DNA of 64,000 nucleotides, from NCBI GenBank assembly GCA_905221145.1, contig CAJNCA010000001.1, forward strand, positions 124,001 to 188,000, read 5' to 3'. A program made the position numbers and the translations under genes. The DNA comes from a bacterium (GTDB lineage: Bacteria; Bacillota; Bacilli; Lactobacillales; Streptococcaceae). A model generated the notes under the pieces. The model was given only the letters and a program-made list of their open reading frames with translations. It did not search any database and was not told where the DNA came from. Positions 8,002 through 18,636 of this stretch are shown one piece after another (the stretch's first letter is position 1; the number at the start of each line of letters is the position of its first letter).

Positions 8002-8639
8002 TTGAGTTGAAAAATATTACCAAAACCATTGGGGGAAAAGTGATTTTGGATAACTTGTCTCTCAGGATTGGTCAGGGGGATTTAGTTGCCATCGTTGGAA
8101 AAAGTGGCAGTGGTAAGTCGACCTTGTTAAATTTATTAGGTTTGATAGATGGTGAATATAGCGGACGGTATGAGATTTTTGGTCAGACAAATCTAGCGGT
8201 CAATTCTGCTAAATCACAAACAATAATCCGTGAACATATCTCTTATCTGTTTCAAAATTTTGCCCTAATTGATGATGAAACGGTCGAGTACAATCTCATG
8301 CTGGCGCTGAAATATGTGAAATTGTCCAAGAAAGACAAGCTCAAAAAGGTGGAAGAGATTTTAGAGAGAGTAGGTTTGCCAGCTACTTTGCATCAAAAGG
8401 TCTCCGAGTTGTCTGGTGGTGAACAACAACGAATTGCAGTTGCTAGAGCCATCTTAAAACCCAGCCAGCTGATTTTAGCTGATGAACCGACAGGTTCGCT
8501 GGATCCTGAAAATAGAGATTTGGTCTTGAAGTTTCTCTTGGAGATGAATCGAGAGGGGAAAACAGTCATTATTGTGACCCACGATGCTTATGTAGCCCAA
8601 CAATGTCATCGTATCATTGAATTGGGCGAGGGAAAATGA
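7998..8639 (+). CDS. ABC transporter ATP-binding protein, lactococcin-972 export group
   Basis: A 213-residue ATPase. Walker A is GKSGSGKST (residues 34-42), the Q-loop is YLFQNFALID, the signature is LSGGEQQRIAVARAI (about 137-151), Walker B is LILADEPTG with the catalytic Glu, and the switch His is in VTHDA. It is single-domain and soluble, so it needs a separate permease, which is the protein encoded directly upstream with a 4-base ATGA overlap. The architecture matches the MacB/LolD-like ATPases linked to bacteriocin export and immunity. A terminator follows at 8705. Confidence 0.9.
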   Translation: MIELKNITKTIGGKVILDNLSLRIGQGDLVAIVGKSGSGKSTLLNLLGLIDGEYSGRYEIFGQTNLAVNSAKSQTIIREHISYLFQNFALIDDETVEYNLMLALKYVKLSKKDKLKKVEEILERVGLPATLHQKVSELSGGEQQRIAVARAILKPSQLILADEPTGSLDPENRDLVLKFLLEMNREGKTVIIVTHDAYVAQQCHRIIELGEGK

Positions 8640-8704
8640 GTTCGTTTGGTTTCATTTGACTGACTGAATACTCATATTTTCCAGAGATAAATAGCATAAA
8701 TACG

Positions 8705-8745
8705 CCTAGGAATGACATTTTTATGTGGTATTTCTAGGTTTTTTT
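8705..8745 (+). terminator. Intrinsic terminator of the bacteriocin-export operon
   Basis: CCTAGGAAT (8705-8713) pairs with ATTTCTAGG (8730-8738, one G-T wobble), with further pairing inside, followed by seven T. Confidence 0.88.
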
Positions 8746-8776
8746 GTTTTAAACTGAAAAAATTTTCAATTTAGGC

Positions 8777-8812
8777 TTGACAAACGATGAGCATAAGTGT
8801 ATTATTTATACA
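8777..8812 (+). promoter_or_regulatory. Sigma-A promoter with ARG box for the arginine operon
   Basis: TTGACA (8777-8782) and TATTAT (8800-8805) are 17 bases apart. The 15-base palindrome TGTATTATTTATACA (8798-8812) covers the -10 and matches the ArgR/AhrC ARG-box pattern TGNAT-N5-ATNCA. Repression by ArgR-type proteins in arginine excess is the expected mechanism. Confidence 0.8.
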
Positions 8813-8845
8813 ACCAAAAGGAATAAACATAAAGGAGACTTTGTT

Positions 8846-9652
8846 ATGAATAAGATGAAGAAGGTGTTGATGACGATGTTTGGTTTAGTGATGCTCCCCC
8901 TACTATTTGCTTGTAGTAACAATCAATCGGCTGGAATTGAAGCCATCAAGTCCAAAGGAAAATTGGTTGTAGCCCTCAATCCAGATTTTGCTCCATTTGA
9001 ATACCAAAAAGTGGTTGATGGGAAAAATCAGATTGTGGGTTCAGATATCGAATTAGCCAAGGTTATCGCAACAGAACTAGGTGTCGAATTGGAACTATCT
9101 CCCATGAGCTTTGACAATGTATTGGCTAGTGTTCAATCAGGAAAAGCCGACCTTGCCATATCAGGTGTTTCTAAGACAGACGAACGGAGCAAGGTGTTCG
9201 ACTTTTCCATTCCTTACTATACTTCAAAAAATAAGCTCATTGTCAAAAAATCAGACTTGGCTACTTATCAGTCTGTAAACGACTTGGCGCAGAAAAAGGT
9301 TGGAGTGCAGAAAGGTTCGATTCAAGAGACGATGGCGAAAGATTTGCTACAAAATTCTTCCCTCGTATCTCTGCCTAAAAATGGGAATTTAATTACAGAT
9401 TTAAAATCAGGACAAGTGGATGCCGTTATCTTTGAAGAACCAGTTGCTAAGGGATTTGTGGAAAATAATCCTGATTTAACAATCGCAGAACTCAATTTTG
9501 AAAAAGAGCAAGATGATTCCTATGCGGTCGCTATGAAAAAAGATAGCAAGGAATTGAAAGAAGCAGTCGATAAAACCATTCAAAAGTTGAAGGATTCTGG
9601 GGAATTAGACAAACTCATTGAGGATGCCTTTAAAGCGTCCATTGAAAAATAG
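8846..9652 (+). CDS. abpA: Amino-acid ABC transporter substrate-binding lipoprotein (arginine, AbpA-like)
   Basis: A 268-residue lipoprotein. ATG at 8846 is preceded by AAGGAG at normal spacing. The signal peptide ends in the lipobox LLFACSNN, so the mature protein starts at the lipidated Cys. The rest is a family-3 periplasmic-type binding fold, with [16 protein letters not shown] opening domain 1 and the [16 protein letters not shown] ligand-site segment. It is the first gene of an operon with argG and argH and lies behind an ARG-box promoter, which supports arginine as ligand. The pneumococcal gene at this position was named abpA, as I recall. The permease and ATPase must be encoded elsewhere. 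Confidence 0.88.
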   Translation: MNKMKKVLMTMFGLVMLPLLFACSNNQSAGIEAIKSKGKLVVALNPDFAPFEYQKVVDGKNQIVGSDIELAKVIATELGVELELSPMSFDNVLASVQSGKADLAISGVSKTDERSKVFDFSIPYYTSKNKLIVKKSDLATYQSVNDLAQKKVGVQKGSIQETMAKDLLQNSSLVSLPKNGNLITDLKSGQVDAVIFEEPVAKGFVENNPDLTIAELNFEKEQDDSYAVAMKKDSKELKEAVDKTIQKLKDSGELDKLIEDAFKASIEK

Positions 9653-9668
9653 AAAGAAGGAAAAGAAC

Positions 9669-10865
9669 ATGAGTAAAGAAAAAGTAATTTTGGCCTATTC
9701 TGGCGGTTTAGACACATCAGTTGCTATTACCTGGCTAAAGAAAGACTATGATGTTGTTGCAGTTTGTATGGATGTGGGTGAAGGGAAAGACTTAGATTTC
9801 ATCCATGATAAGGCTCTCAAGGTTGGAGCAGTCGAATCTTATGTCATTGATGTTAAGGACGAATTTGCTACAGATTATGTGCTAGTAGCTCTCCAGTCAC
9901 ATGCCTACTATGAACAAAAGTACCCCTTGGTATCTGCCTTGAGCCGCCCTCTTATTTCTAAAAAATTGGTTGAAATCGCGCATCAGACAGGAGCGACTAC
10001 AATTGCTCATGGTTGTACAGGCAAGGGGAATGACCAAGTACGTTTTGAAGTATCCATTGCAGCCTTGGATCCCAATTTAAAAGTGATTGCGCCAGTTCGT
10101 GAATGGAAATGGTCTCGGGAGGAAGAAATTCATTATGCTAAGGAAAATGGGGTGCCTGTTCCTGCTGACCTTGACAATCCTTACTCTGTCGATCAAAATC
10201 TTTGGGGACGTGCCAATGAGTGTGGTATTTTAGAAAATCCATGGAATCAGGCTCCAGAAGAAGCCTTTGGTATCACATCTTCTCCAGAGGAAGCTCCAGA
10301 CACGCCAGAATACATTGAGATTGAGTTTGGTGAAGGTGTTCCAGTTTCCCTCAATGGAGAAGGGCTAAAATTGGCAGATTTGATTCAAAAACTCAACGAA
10401 ATAGCTGGAAAACATGGGGTCGGACGGATTGACCACGTGGAAAATCGCTTGGTGGGGATTAAATCAAGAGAAATCTATGAGTGCCCAGGGGCAGTGACCC
10501 TGCTGACAGCTCATAAGGAAATTGAGGATTTGACGCTTGTGAGAGAAGTGGCTCATTTTAAACCAATCATAGAAAATGAATTATCAAATCTCATTTATAA
10601 TGCTTTGTGGTTTAGTCCAGCTACACAAGCCTTGATTGCTTATATTAAAGAGACTCAAAAAGTTGTCAATGGGACTGCAAAAGTCAAACTGTATAAGGGG
10701 AGCGCTCAGGTCGTGGCTCGGAAATCACCAAATTCACTTTACGATGAAAATTTGGCGACGTATACTAGTGCAGATACCTTTGACCAAGATGCGGCTGTTG
10801 GCTTTATTAAGTTATGGGGACTTCCAACCAAGGTTCATTCTGAGGTTCAAAAAAGCGCCAAATAG
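9669..10865 (+). CDS. argG: Argininosuccinate synthase
   Basis: A 398-residue enzyme joining citrulline and aspartate with ATP to give argininosuccinate. ATG at 9669 is chosen: AAGGAAAAG precedes it, and it places the N-terminal PP-loop ([13 protein letters not shown]) at residues 7-19, as usual. Other family signatures are [13 protein letters not shown] (citrulline/aspartate site, near residue 117) and the conserved C-terminal synthetase domain with [17 protein letters not shown]. It follows the binding-protein gene by 16 bases and precedes argH by 28, so the three form one ARG-box operon. With no argF or carAB here, citrulline is probably taken up or made elsewhere. Confidence 0.96.
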   Translation: MSKEKVILAYSGGLDTSVAITWLKKDYDVVAVCMDVGEGKDLDFIHDKALKVGAVESYVIDVKDEFATDYVLVALQSHAYYEQKYPLVSALSRPLISKKLVEIAHQTGATTIAHGCTGKGNDQVRFEVSIAALDPNLKVIAPVREWKWSREEEIHYAKENGVPVPADLDNPYSVDQNLWGRANECGILENPWNQAPEEAFGITSSPEEAPDTPEYIEIEFGEGVPVSLNGEGLKLADLIQKLNEIAGKHGVGRIDHVENRLVGIKSREIYECPGAVTLLTAHKEIEDLTLVREVAHFKPIIENELSNLIYNALWFSPATQALIAYIKETQKVVNGTAKVKLYKGSAQVVARKSPNSLYDENLATYTSADTFDQDAAVGFIKLWGLPTKVHSEVQKSAK

Positions 10866-10893
10866 GGCGATTGACTAGAGAGGTGGATGTGAT

Positions 10894-12285
10894 ATGGCTA
10901 AGAATACAAAATTGTGGGGTGGTCGCTTTGAAGGGACTGTCGAAGACTGGGTAGAGCGCTTTGGTGCGAGTATATCTTTTGACCAGAAATTAGCTAAATT
11001 TGATGTGATTGGTTCCTTAGCCCACGTTCAGATGTTGGGTCAGACGGGCATTTTGAGTTTGGAGGAGTCAGAAAAGATCCAAGCAGGCTTGAAAGAGCTT
11101 TTAGAAGAGCTAGAGGCAGGTCAACTTGACTTTGATATCACAAACGAAGATATTCATATGAATATGGAAGTGTTGCTGACAGAAAAAATTGGTCCCCTTG
11201 CAGGGAAACTACATACAGCTCGTTCTCGAAATGACCAAGTTGCGACAGATATGCACTTGTATCTCAAGGAGCAACTAGGCTATGTCCTAGATAAACTGGC
11301 TCATCTCAAGGGTGTTTTATTAGACTTGGCGGAAAATCATGTGGAGACGATCATGCCGGGCTATACACATCTGCAACATGCTCAGCCTATTAGTTTTGCC
11401 CATCACCTAATGGCTTACTACAATATGTTTCAAAGAGACAGTGAACGTTTTGAATTTAACCAGCAGCATGCAGATCTATGCCCTCTAGGTGCGGCAGCTT
11501 TGGCAGGAACGACTTTCCCCATTGATCGCCAATTGTCTAGCGATTTGCTGGAGTTTAAGCAACCTTATACAAATTCTTTGGATGCTGTTAGTGACCGCGA
11601 TTTTATCTTAGAATTTCTATCCAATGCCAGCATACTCATGATGCATATGAGCCGTTTTTGTGAAGAAATGATAAATTGGTGTAGTTTTGAGTATCAATTC
11701 ATTACCTTGTCAGATACATTTACAACAGGTTCCTCTATTATGCCCCAAAAGAAAAATCCAGATATGGCTGAGTTGATTCGAGGAAAGACTGGTAGAGTTT
11801 ATGGTAATCTGTTTGGACTATTGACAGTCATGAAGTCCTTGCCTTTAGCTTATAATAAGGATATGCAAGAGGATAAGGAAGGTATGTTTGACACGGTCGA
11901 AACGATTTTAAATTCCCTTGATGTATTGGCAGGTATGTTATCTAGCTTGCAGGTAAATAAGGAAAAAATGCAAGAGTCTACAGAGAAGGACTTTTCAAAT
12001 GCAACTGAGTTGGCAGATTATTTGGCAGGGAAAGGCTTGCCATTTAGAGAAGCTCATGAGGTTGTGGGAAGATTAGTGCTAGACTCTATCAAGTCTGCTA
12101 AAAATATTCAAGATTGGACTTTGGAGGAATTGCAAACCTATCATTCCCTCATTGCCGAGGATATCTATGTCTACTTGCAACCTAAAACTGCTGTTCAAAG
12201 ACGAAATTCCTTGGGAGGTACAGGATTTGACCAAGTGAAATACCAGATAGAACAAGCGAAGAAAGAACTTAAAGGGGAAAATTGA
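10894..12285 (+). CDS. argH: Argininosuccinate lyase
   Basis: A 463-residue member of the fumarase/aspartase superfamily. It splits argininosuccinate into arginine and fumarate. The superfamily signature loop [12 protein letters not shown] is at about residues 280-291 with the catalytic Ser. The other active-site segments [13 protein letters not shown] (about 108) and [10 protein letters not shown] (about 153) are intact. GAGAGGTGGATGTG precedes the start. It is the last gene of the abpA-argG-argH operon, closed by a terminator at 12308-12340. Length and motifs indicate a functional enzyme. Confidence 0.97.
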   Translation: MAKNTKLWGGRFEGTVEDWVERFGASISFDQKLAKFDVIGSLAHVQMLGQTGILSLEESEKIQAGLKELLEELEAGQLDFDITNEDIHMNMEVLLTEKIGPLAGKLHTARSRNDQVATDMHLYLKEQLGYVLDKLAHLKGVLLDLAENHVETIMPGYTHLQHAQPISFAHHLMAYYNMFQRDSERFEFNQQHADLCPLGAAALAGTTFPIDRQLSSDLLEFKQPYTNSLDAVSDRDFILEFLSNASILMMHMSRFCEEMINWCSFEYQFITLSDTFTTGSSIMPQKKNPDMAELIRGKTGRVYGNLFGLLTVMKSLPLAYNKDMQEDKEGMFDTVETILNSLDVLAGMLSSLQVNKEKMQESTEKDFSNATELADYLAGKGLPFREAHEVVGRLVLDSIKSAKNIQDWTLEELQTYHSLIAEDIYVYLQPKTAVQRRNSLGGTGFDQVKYQIEQAKKELKGEN

Positions 12286-12307
12286 TTCGTTTGCAAAGTA
12301 AGAAATA

Positions 12308-12342
12308 GAGGCTGATATGATTTATCAGCCTCTTCCTTGTCT
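12308..12342 (+). terminator. Intrinsic terminator of the arginine operon
   Basis: GAGGCTGATA (12308-12317) pairs perfectly with TATCAGCCTC (12323-12332), followed by a T-rich tract. Confidence 0.88.
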
Positions 12343-12365
12343 TCTCCAACCAAGCGTGTTATAAT
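12338..12365 (+). promoter_or_regulatory. Putative promoter of mnmA
   Basis: TTGTCT (12338-12343) and TATAAT (12360-12365) are separated by 16 bases, directly behind the argH terminator. A pair of 17-base direct repeats follows in the leader. Confidence 0.6.
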
Positions 12366-12367
12366 GA

Positions 12368-13567
<1,200 letters not shown>

Positions 13568-13568
13568 A

Positions 13569-13596
13569 TTGACAAATTTTCTCAATTTGCTACAAT
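13569..13596 (+). promoter_or_regulatory. Promoter of the nudix-mnmG operon
   Basis: TTGACA (13569-13574), 16 bases, then TACAAT (13591-13596) with an upstream TGC extended -10. It starts at the mnmA stop codon and predicts a leader of about 105 bases. Confidence 0.75.
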
Positions 13597-13636
13597 AATA
13601 AAAGCAATAGAAATGATGGTCAAAGCTCATGGATGT

Positions 13637-13657
13637 TGCAGGCTTTTTTGTCCTGCA
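13637..13657 (+). other. Hairpin in the nudix-mnmG leader
   Basis: TGCAGG (13637-13642) pairs with CCTGCA (13652-13657) around a T-rich loop. No T tract follows, so this is a leader structure rather than a clear terminator. Confidence 0.4.
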
Positions 13658-13707
13658 CTTCTTTGGAGTTTTGACTGTTTTTGTGTCGTCTAAGGGAAAG
13701 GACAAAA

Positions 13708-14163
13708 ATGACTCAACAAGACTTTCGGACAAAAGTGGGAAATACGGTTTTTGGCGTTCGAGCGACAGCCTTGATTCTCCAAAATGGCAAGATCCTTGTT
13801 ACCAAAGATAAGGGCAAGCATTACACTATTGGTGGTGCGATTCAAGTCAATGAAAGCACGGAAGACGCGGTAGTCCGTGAAGTGAGGGAAGAATTAGGTG
13901 TCCGAGCTCAAGCTGGGCAACTAGCTTTCGTGGTTGAAAATCGTTTTGAACAAGACGGTGTTTTCTATCACAATATCGAGTTTCATTATTTGGTGGACTT
14001 ACTTGAGGACGCCCCGTTGACCATGCAGGAAGATGAAAAATCGCAGCCCTGTGAATGGATTGACTTGGATCAGCTCCAGAATATCCAGCTAGTTCCAGAC
14101 TTTTTAAAAACAGCCCTACCAGAATGGGACGGCCAACTAAGACACATTCATCTTGAGGAATAG
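13708..14163 (+). CDS. Nudix hydrolase
   Basis: A 151-residue pyrophosphohydrolase. ATG at 13708 follows GGGAAAGGA. The nudix box runs GAIQVNESTEDAVVREVREE then LGV (about residues 43-65), and every position of Gx5Ex7REUxEExGU is filled, so it should be active. The substrate is not predictable; family members clean oxidised nucleotides, dinucleotides or RNA caps. It lies 9 bases before mnmG and shares its promoter at 13569. The mnmA-nudix-mnmG order is conserved in this group, to my knowledge. Confidence 0.9.
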   Translation: MTQQDFRTKVGNTVFGVRATALILQNGKILVTKDKGKHYTIGGAIQVNESTEDAVVREVREELGVRAQAGQLAFVVENRFEQDGVFYHNIEFHYLVDLLEDAPLTMQEDEKSQPCEWIDLDQLQNIQLVPDFLKTALPEWDGQLRHIHLEE

Positions 14164-14172
14164 GAGAGAAAT

Positions 14173-16086
14173 ATGACTTATCATTTTACTGAAGAATACG
14201 ATATTATTGTAATTGGCGCGGGACACGCTGGGGTTGAGGCTTCTTTGGCTGCCAGCCGTATGGGCTGCAAGGTCTTGCTTGCGACCATCAATATTGAAAT
14301 GCTGGCTTTCATGCCTTGTAACCCTTCGATCGGTGGTTCTGCCAAGGGGATTGTCGTGCGTGAAGTTGATGCCCTAGGTGGCGAGATGGCCAAAACCATT
14401 GACAAGACTTACATCCAGATGAAGATGCTCAACACAGGGAAGGGGCCAGCTGTCCGTGCCCTTCGTGCGCAAGCTGACAAAGAGCTTTACTCTAAGGAAA
14501 TGCGCAAGACAGTTGAAAATCAAGAGAATTTGACCCTTCGTCAAACCATGATTGATGAGATTTTGGTGGAAGATGGCAAGGTTGTCGGTGTACGTACAGC
14601 TACCCATCAAGAGTATGCTGCTAAGGCTGTTATCGTGACCACAGGAACCGCACTCCGTGGGGAAATCATCATCGGAGACCTCAAGTACTCGTCAGGTCCT
14701 AACCACAGTCTAGCTTCGATTAACCTAGCTGACAATCTCAAGGAATTGGGACTTGAAATTGGTCGTTTCAAGACGGGTACACCTCCACGTGTCAAGGCTT
14801 CTTCTATCAATTACGACGTGACAGAGATTCAGCCAGGGGACGAAGCGCCTAATCACTTCTCATATACTTCACGTGATGAGGACTATGTCAAGGACCAGGT
14901 GCCATGTTGGTTGACCTATACAAATGGTACCAGTCATGAGATTATCCAAAACAACCTCCACCGTGCGCCTATGTTCACAGGTGTAGTCAAGGGAGTGGGC
15001 CCTCGTTACTGTCCGTCAATTGAGGACAAGATTGTGCGCTTTGCGGACAAGGAACGCCACCAACTATTTTTAGAACCAGAAGGGCGCAATACAGAAGAAG
15101 TCTATGTCCAAGGTCTTTCAACCAGTCTGCCTGAGGATGTCCAACGTGAGCTAGTTCATTCCATTAAAGGTCTGGAAAATGCTGAGATGATGCGAACTGG
15201 TTATGCTATCGAGTACGACATGGTCTTGCCTCACCAGTTGCGTGCGACTTTGGAAACCAAGAAAATCTCAGGCCTTTTCACTGCTGGTCAGACAAATGGA
15301 ACATCAGGTTACGAAGAAGCTGCTGGCCAAGGGATTATCGCGGGTATCAATGCGGCTCTGAAAATCCAAGACAAACCTGAGTTGATTTTGAAGCGCAGTG
15401 ACGGTTATATCGGGGTGATGATTGATGACTTGGTAACCAAGGGGACTATCGAACCTTATCGTCTTTTGACCAGTCGTGCTGAATACCGTCTCATTCTCCG
15501 TCATGACAACGCTGATATGCGTTTGACTGAGATGGGACGCGAGATTGGACTTGTGGATGATGAACGCTGGGCTCGCTTTGAAATCAAGAAAAATCAATTT
15601 GACAATGAGATGAAGCGCCTAAACAGTATCAAACTCAAGCCAGTCAAAGAAACCAATGCTAAGGTTGAGGAGATGGGCTTCAAGCCGTTGACAGATGCGG
15701 TGACAGCCAAGGAATTTCTTCGCCGTCCAGAAGTTTCTTACCAAGATGTGGTGGCCTTCATCGGACCAGCTGCAGAGGACTTGGATGACAAGATTATCGA
15801 ATTGATTGAAACAGAAATCAAGTACGAAGGCTATATTTCCAAAGCGATGGATCAGGTTGTCAAGATGAAACGTATGGAAGAAAAACGCATTCCAGCCAAT
15901 ATTGATTGGGATGATATTGATTCTATCGCGACAGAAGCCCGTCAGAAGTTCAAACTCATCAATCCAGAAACCATCGGCCAAGCCAGCCGTATTTCTGGAG
16001 TAAACCCGGCAGATATTTCTATTTTGATGGTGTATCTGGAAGGTAAGAATCGCAGTATTTCTAAAAACCAAGAAAAGAAAGCATAG
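14173..16086 (+). CDS. mnmG: tRNA uridine-5-carboxymethylaminomethyl modification enzyme
   Basis: A 637-residue FAD enzyme (GidA). With MnmE it installs carboxymethylaminomethyl at C5 of wobble U34. The FAD-binding [10 protein letters not shown] is at residues 15-24. The signature [13 protein letters not shown] (about 45-57) holds the catalytic Cys, and a second Cys is in [11 protein letters not shown] near residue 277. The [12 protein letters not shown] motif (about residue 376) is intact. The C-terminal helical tRNA/MnmE-binding region is full length. AGGAGAGAA precedes the start. It converges on rnjA with a shared terminator. Confidence 0.97.
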   Translation: MTYHFTEEYDIIVIGAGHAGVEASLAASRMGCKVLLATINIEMLAFMPCNPSIGGSAKGIVVREVDALGGEMAKTIDKTYIQMKMLNTGKGPAVRALRAQADKELYSKEMRKTVENQENLTLRQTMIDEILVEDGKVVGVRTATHQEYAAKAVIVTTGTALRGEIIIGDLKYSSGPNHSLASINLADNLKELGLEIGRFKTGTPPRVKASSINYDVTEIQPGDEAPNHFSYTSRDEDYVKDQVPCWLTYTNGTSHEIIQNNLHRAPMFTGVVKGVGPRYCPSIEDKIVRFADKERHQLFLEPEGRNTEEVYVQGLSTSLPEDVQRELVHSIKGLENAEMMRTGYAIEYDMVLPHQLRATLETKKISGLFTAGQTNGTSGYEEAAGQGIIAGINAALKIQDKPELILKRSDGYIGVMIDDLVTKGTIEPYRLLTSRAEYRLILRHDNADMRLTEMGREIGLVDDERWARFEIKKNQFDNEMKRLNSIKLKPVKETNAKVEEMGFKPLTDAVTAKEFLRRPEVSYQDVVAFIGPAAEDLDDKIIELIETEIKYEGYISKAMDQVVKMKRMEEKRIPANIDWDDIDSIATEARQKFKLINPETIGQASRISGVNPADISILMVYLEGKNRSISKNQEKKA

Positions 16087-16089
16087 AGA

Positions 16090-16120
16090 AAAACAGCTCC
16101 GAATCGGGGCTGTTTTCTTG
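16090..16120. terminator. Bidirectional terminator between mnmG and rnjA
   Basis: AAAACAGCTCCGA pairs with the following CGGGGCTGTTTT across a two-base loop. A-rich and T-rich flanks on either side suit both converging genes. Confidence 0.85.
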
Positions 16121-16122
16121 CT

Positions 16123-17802
16123 TTATTCTTCATCTGGTGTGAGGATCATCGGGATGATAATCGGTTCACGTTCTGTATTTTCATAAAGGAAGGGACGAAT
16201 GGCGTTGACAATGGCACCATTGACAGATTGCACGCTGGCGTCCTTATTTTTCAGTGCGATACGAATTGCATTGAAGAGGATGCGCTGGCTTTGGCGAATC
16301 AAGTCGCCAGATTCTCTCATGTAGACAAAGCCTCGGCTAAGGATGTCTGGGCCAGACAGAATCATCTGCGATTTGAAGTCAACAGTTGCGACTGCTAGAA
16401 CGACACCGTCTTCAGATAAATCACGACGGTCTTTGAGGACAGCAGCGCCGATTTCACCGATACGATTTCCATCGACATAGATGTCTTGGGCATTGAAATG
16501 ACCTGCGATACGAGCTGAGTCAGCAGTAAGAGCAAGCACATCACCATTGCTCATGATAAAGATATTGTCCTTCTCGACACCAGTATCCACCGCTAGTCCA
16601 GCGTGGACTTTTTGCATACGGTATTCACCGTGGACAGGCATGAAGTATTTTGGCTTAATCAAGCGGAGCATAAGTTTTTGCTCTTGCTGACCACCGTGTC
16701 CAGATGTATGGATATTGTTCACTTTACCGTGGATAACTTCGACACCAGCTTCAGAAATGATGTTAATCAGCTTGTTAACGCTAGTAGTATTTCCAGGGAT
16801 TGGACTAGAAGAGAAGATGACCGTATCACCGGGCTGGAGTTGTACCTGACGGTGGGTTCCGTTGGCGATACGAGAGAGGGCCGCCATAGGTTCACCCTGA
16901 CTACCTGTACAGAGGATCAGAACCTCGCCTGCAGGGTAGTCTTTGATTTCATTTGGCTCGATAAAGGTTCCCTTAGGAGCTTTGATGTAACCAAGGTCAA
17001 TTCCGTTGACAATGGCCTTTTCCATAGAGCGACCAAAGACCGCAATCTTGCGTCCAGTCTTAACAGCAGCTTCTGTTGCTTGCTGGAGACGGAAGATATT
17101 TGAGGCAAAGGATGCAAAGATGATACGTCCTTCGATGCCTTGGATAATCTTCATGATGGACTGACCAACGACTTTTTCAGAGTTGGTAAAGGTTGGCACT
17201 TCCGCATTTGTCGAGTCCGAGAGAAGACAGAGCACGCCTTCTTCACCAAGAGCTGCCATACGGTGCAAGTCTGCTGGTTCACCAACTGGAGTGAAGTCGA
17301 ACTTGAAGTCACCCGTACAAACGATTTTCCCTTGAGGAGTATGAATGACAATTCCCAAAGGCTCTGGAATAGAGTGAGTGGTTCTAAAGAAAGTTGCCTT
17401 GAGATTTTTAAAGGTCAACTCAGTGTTGTGGTTGATTTCGTAAAGTTTGGCGTTGCGCAAGAGGCCGTGTTCTTCGAGTTTTCCACGGATTAAAGCCAAG
17501 GCAAGCGGTCCAGCGTAGATAGGGACATTTGCTTGCTTGAGCAGAAAGGGAATCCCACCAATGTGGTCCTCGTGTCCGTGTGTAATCAAAACAGCCTTGA
17601 CGCGGTCGATATTGTCTACAATGTAAGAGTAATCAGGAATGACGTAGTCGATACCCAGCAAGTCATCTTCTGGGAATTTAATCCCAGCATCGACGATAAT
17701 AATCTCATCTTGGTATTCAATCCCATATGTGTTTTTCCCGATTTCTCCCAGACCACCGATGGCAAAAACGCCGACTTCTTCAGGTTTAAGAGTGTAGGCC
17801 AT
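16123..17802 (-). CDS. rnjA: Ribonuclease J1
   Basis: A 559-residue metallo-beta-lactamase/beta-CASP nuclease with 5'-3' exo- and endonuclease activity in mRNA decay and 16S maturation. The zinc motif [12 protein letters not shown] is at about residues 72-83. GDFKFDFTP carries a further ligand, and the beta-CASP region and [15 protein letters not shown] (about 365) follow. The C-terminal domain ends in the usual short tail. Assignment to J1 rather than J2 follows from the rpoY gene one base upstream, the same pairing as in Bacillus. It converges on mnmG. Confidence 0.93.
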   Translation of the reverse strand: MAYTLKPEEVGVFAIGGLGEIGKNTYGIEYQDEIIIVDAGIKFPEDDLLGIDYVIPDYSYIVDNIDRVKAVLITHGHEDHIGGIPFLLKQANVPIYAGPLALALIRGKLEEHGLLRNAKLYEINHNTELTFKNLKATFFRTTHSIPEPLGIVIHTPQGKIVCTGDFKFDFTPVGEPADLHRMAALGEEGVLCLLSDSTNAEVPTFTNSEKVVGQSIMKIIQGIEGRIIFASFASNIFRLQQATEAAVKTGRKIAVFGRSMEKAIVNGIDLGYIKAPKGTFIEPNEIKDYPAGEVLILCTGSQGEPMAALSRIANGTHRQVQLQPGDTVIFSSSPIPGNTTSVNKLINIISEAGVEVIHGKVNNIHTSGHGGQQEQKLMLRLIKPKYFMPVHGEYRMQKVHAGLAVDTGVEKDNIFIMSNGDVLALTADSARIAGHFNAQDIYVDGNRIGEIGAAVLKDRRDLSEDGVVLAVATVDFKSQMILSGPDILSRGFVYMRESGDLIRQSQRILFNAIRIALKNKDASVQSVNGAIVNAIRPFLYENTEREPIIIPMILTPDEE

Positions 17803-17803
17803 A

Positions 17804-18037
17804 TTAGAACTCCGTGATTTCGAAGGCGCCAGTTTCTTTTTCGTAATCTAGCAATTTGTCAGACAAGAGTTCGATATACTCGATATTGTACTCTGGGCGA
17901 TTTTCTTCGACAAGTTGGCGAGCAGCGATACGGCCCTCAAGTTCTGAGCTGGCATCGATGTCTAGGTAAAGTGCGCGTGTTGTTTCACGACGTGGGCTAC
18001 GTTCTTTTGTTTCTTGATAAAAAACTTTGTAAATCAT
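17804..18037 (-). CDS. rpoY: RNA polymerase epsilon subunit
   Basis: A 77-residue protein of the RpoY (DUF1447) family, the small epsilon subunit of Firmicute RNA polymerase. It is recognised by [20 protein letters not shown] and [15 protein letters not shown]. It is the first gene of the rpoY-rnjA operon, with a one-base gap and thus coupled translation. AAAGGAACT precedes the start. A good minus-strand promoter is at 18148-18176. The short acidic protein has no membrane segment or signal peptide. Confidence 0.92.
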   Translation of the reverse strand: MIYKVFYQETKERSPRRETTRALYLDIDASSELEGRIAARQLVEENRPEYNIEYIELLSDKLLDYEKETGAFEITEF

Positions 18038-18147
18038 ATAGTTCCTTTCTATTTACAGGTCAGCTTATTCCAAACTTTTAGCAGAGATTTGCTTGATTTC
18101 ATTCCATTTTGTGTCTAGATTGACCTTGATTCGTTACAATTATTTCA

Positions 18148-18176
18148 ATTATACCACAAAATGAAAAATTAGTAAA
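18148..18176 (-). promoter_or_regulatory. Promoter of rpoY-rnjA
   Basis: On the minus strand: TTTACT (18171-18176), 17 bases, then TATAAT (18148-18153) with an upstream TGG extended -10. The leader to rpoY is about 105 bases. Confidence 0.7.
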
Positions 18177-18211
18177 AGACGGAAACGAGAAAGTCATGGG
18201 CCGATTTATTT

Positions 18212-18249
18212 AGTAAGCGCTTGCAAAAACAAAGAAAATGTGTTATGTT
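18212..18249 (+). promoter_or_regulatory. Candidate cre site and promoter of the 71-residue membrane protein gene
   Basis: AGTAAGCGCTTGCA (18212-18225) matches the CcpA cre palindrome except at the first base. It overlaps a TTGCAA -35 (18221-18226), and TATGTT (18244-18249) lies 17 bases on. CcpA binding here would block RNA polymerase. Confidence 0.5.
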
Positions 18250-18316
18250 GATAATGGAAGTGAAATTTATCGCTTGTCATAGTCCCATATAGTTTGTAAG
18301 TTAAGGAGGTTGCTCT

Positions 18317-18532
18317 ATGTATAACTTATTTGCTTTTGCTATCGGAGCTCGCTTGGTAGCTTTTATTGTTTTTGTTGCTTGCGTTTATGCGGGGAATCTT
18401 CTATTTGCCAAACTGGAACGACGACAAACCAAGTTCTTGTGGAAGATTAGTTTTGTGACTCTCTACTCGCTTTTTCTCCTCCTCGTAACCTATGTCGTTT
18501 GGTTTGTATTTTACTTTGGATTAAATGCTTAG
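18317..18532 (+). CDS. Small two-span membrane protein, unknown function
   Basis: A 71-residue hydrophobic protein. Spans are at about residues 8-28 and 43-66, joined by a basic loop (KLERRQTKFLWK), so both termini probably lie outside. AAGGAGGTT precedes the ATG. It is monocistronic: its own promoter with a cre-like site lies upstream and a terminator starts directly at the stop codon. I do not recognise a family. Conservation of gene position in related streptococci is likely but not tested. Confidence 0.7.
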   Translation: MYNLFAFAIGARLVAFIVFVACVYAGNLLFAKLERRQTKFLWKISFVTLYSLFLLLVTYVVWFVFYFGLNA

Positions 18533-18561
18533 ATGCCCTGCTGATGCTAGGGCATTTTTGT
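18533..18561 (+). terminator. Terminator of the small membrane protein gene
   Basis: ATGCCCT (18533-18539) pairs perfectly with AGGGCAT (18549-18555), followed by TTTTG. Confidence 0.8.
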
Positions 18562-18636
18562 TTGGGGATAAAGAAAATTCCCATGTGCCAGCTTTTGTAG
18601 TATAATAGTAAGCAGACAAAAAGATAGGAATGTGTT

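Noticed and set aside
15619..16071. Antisense 150-codon reading frame across mnmG
   Set aside because: It is a shadow of the conserved mnmG coding sequence with no promoter or ribosome site.
16603..17103. Antisense 166-codon reading frame across rnjA
   Set aside because: It lies wholly inside a well-supported gene on the other strand, shows no family motif or ribosome site, and follows from codon bias of rnjA.
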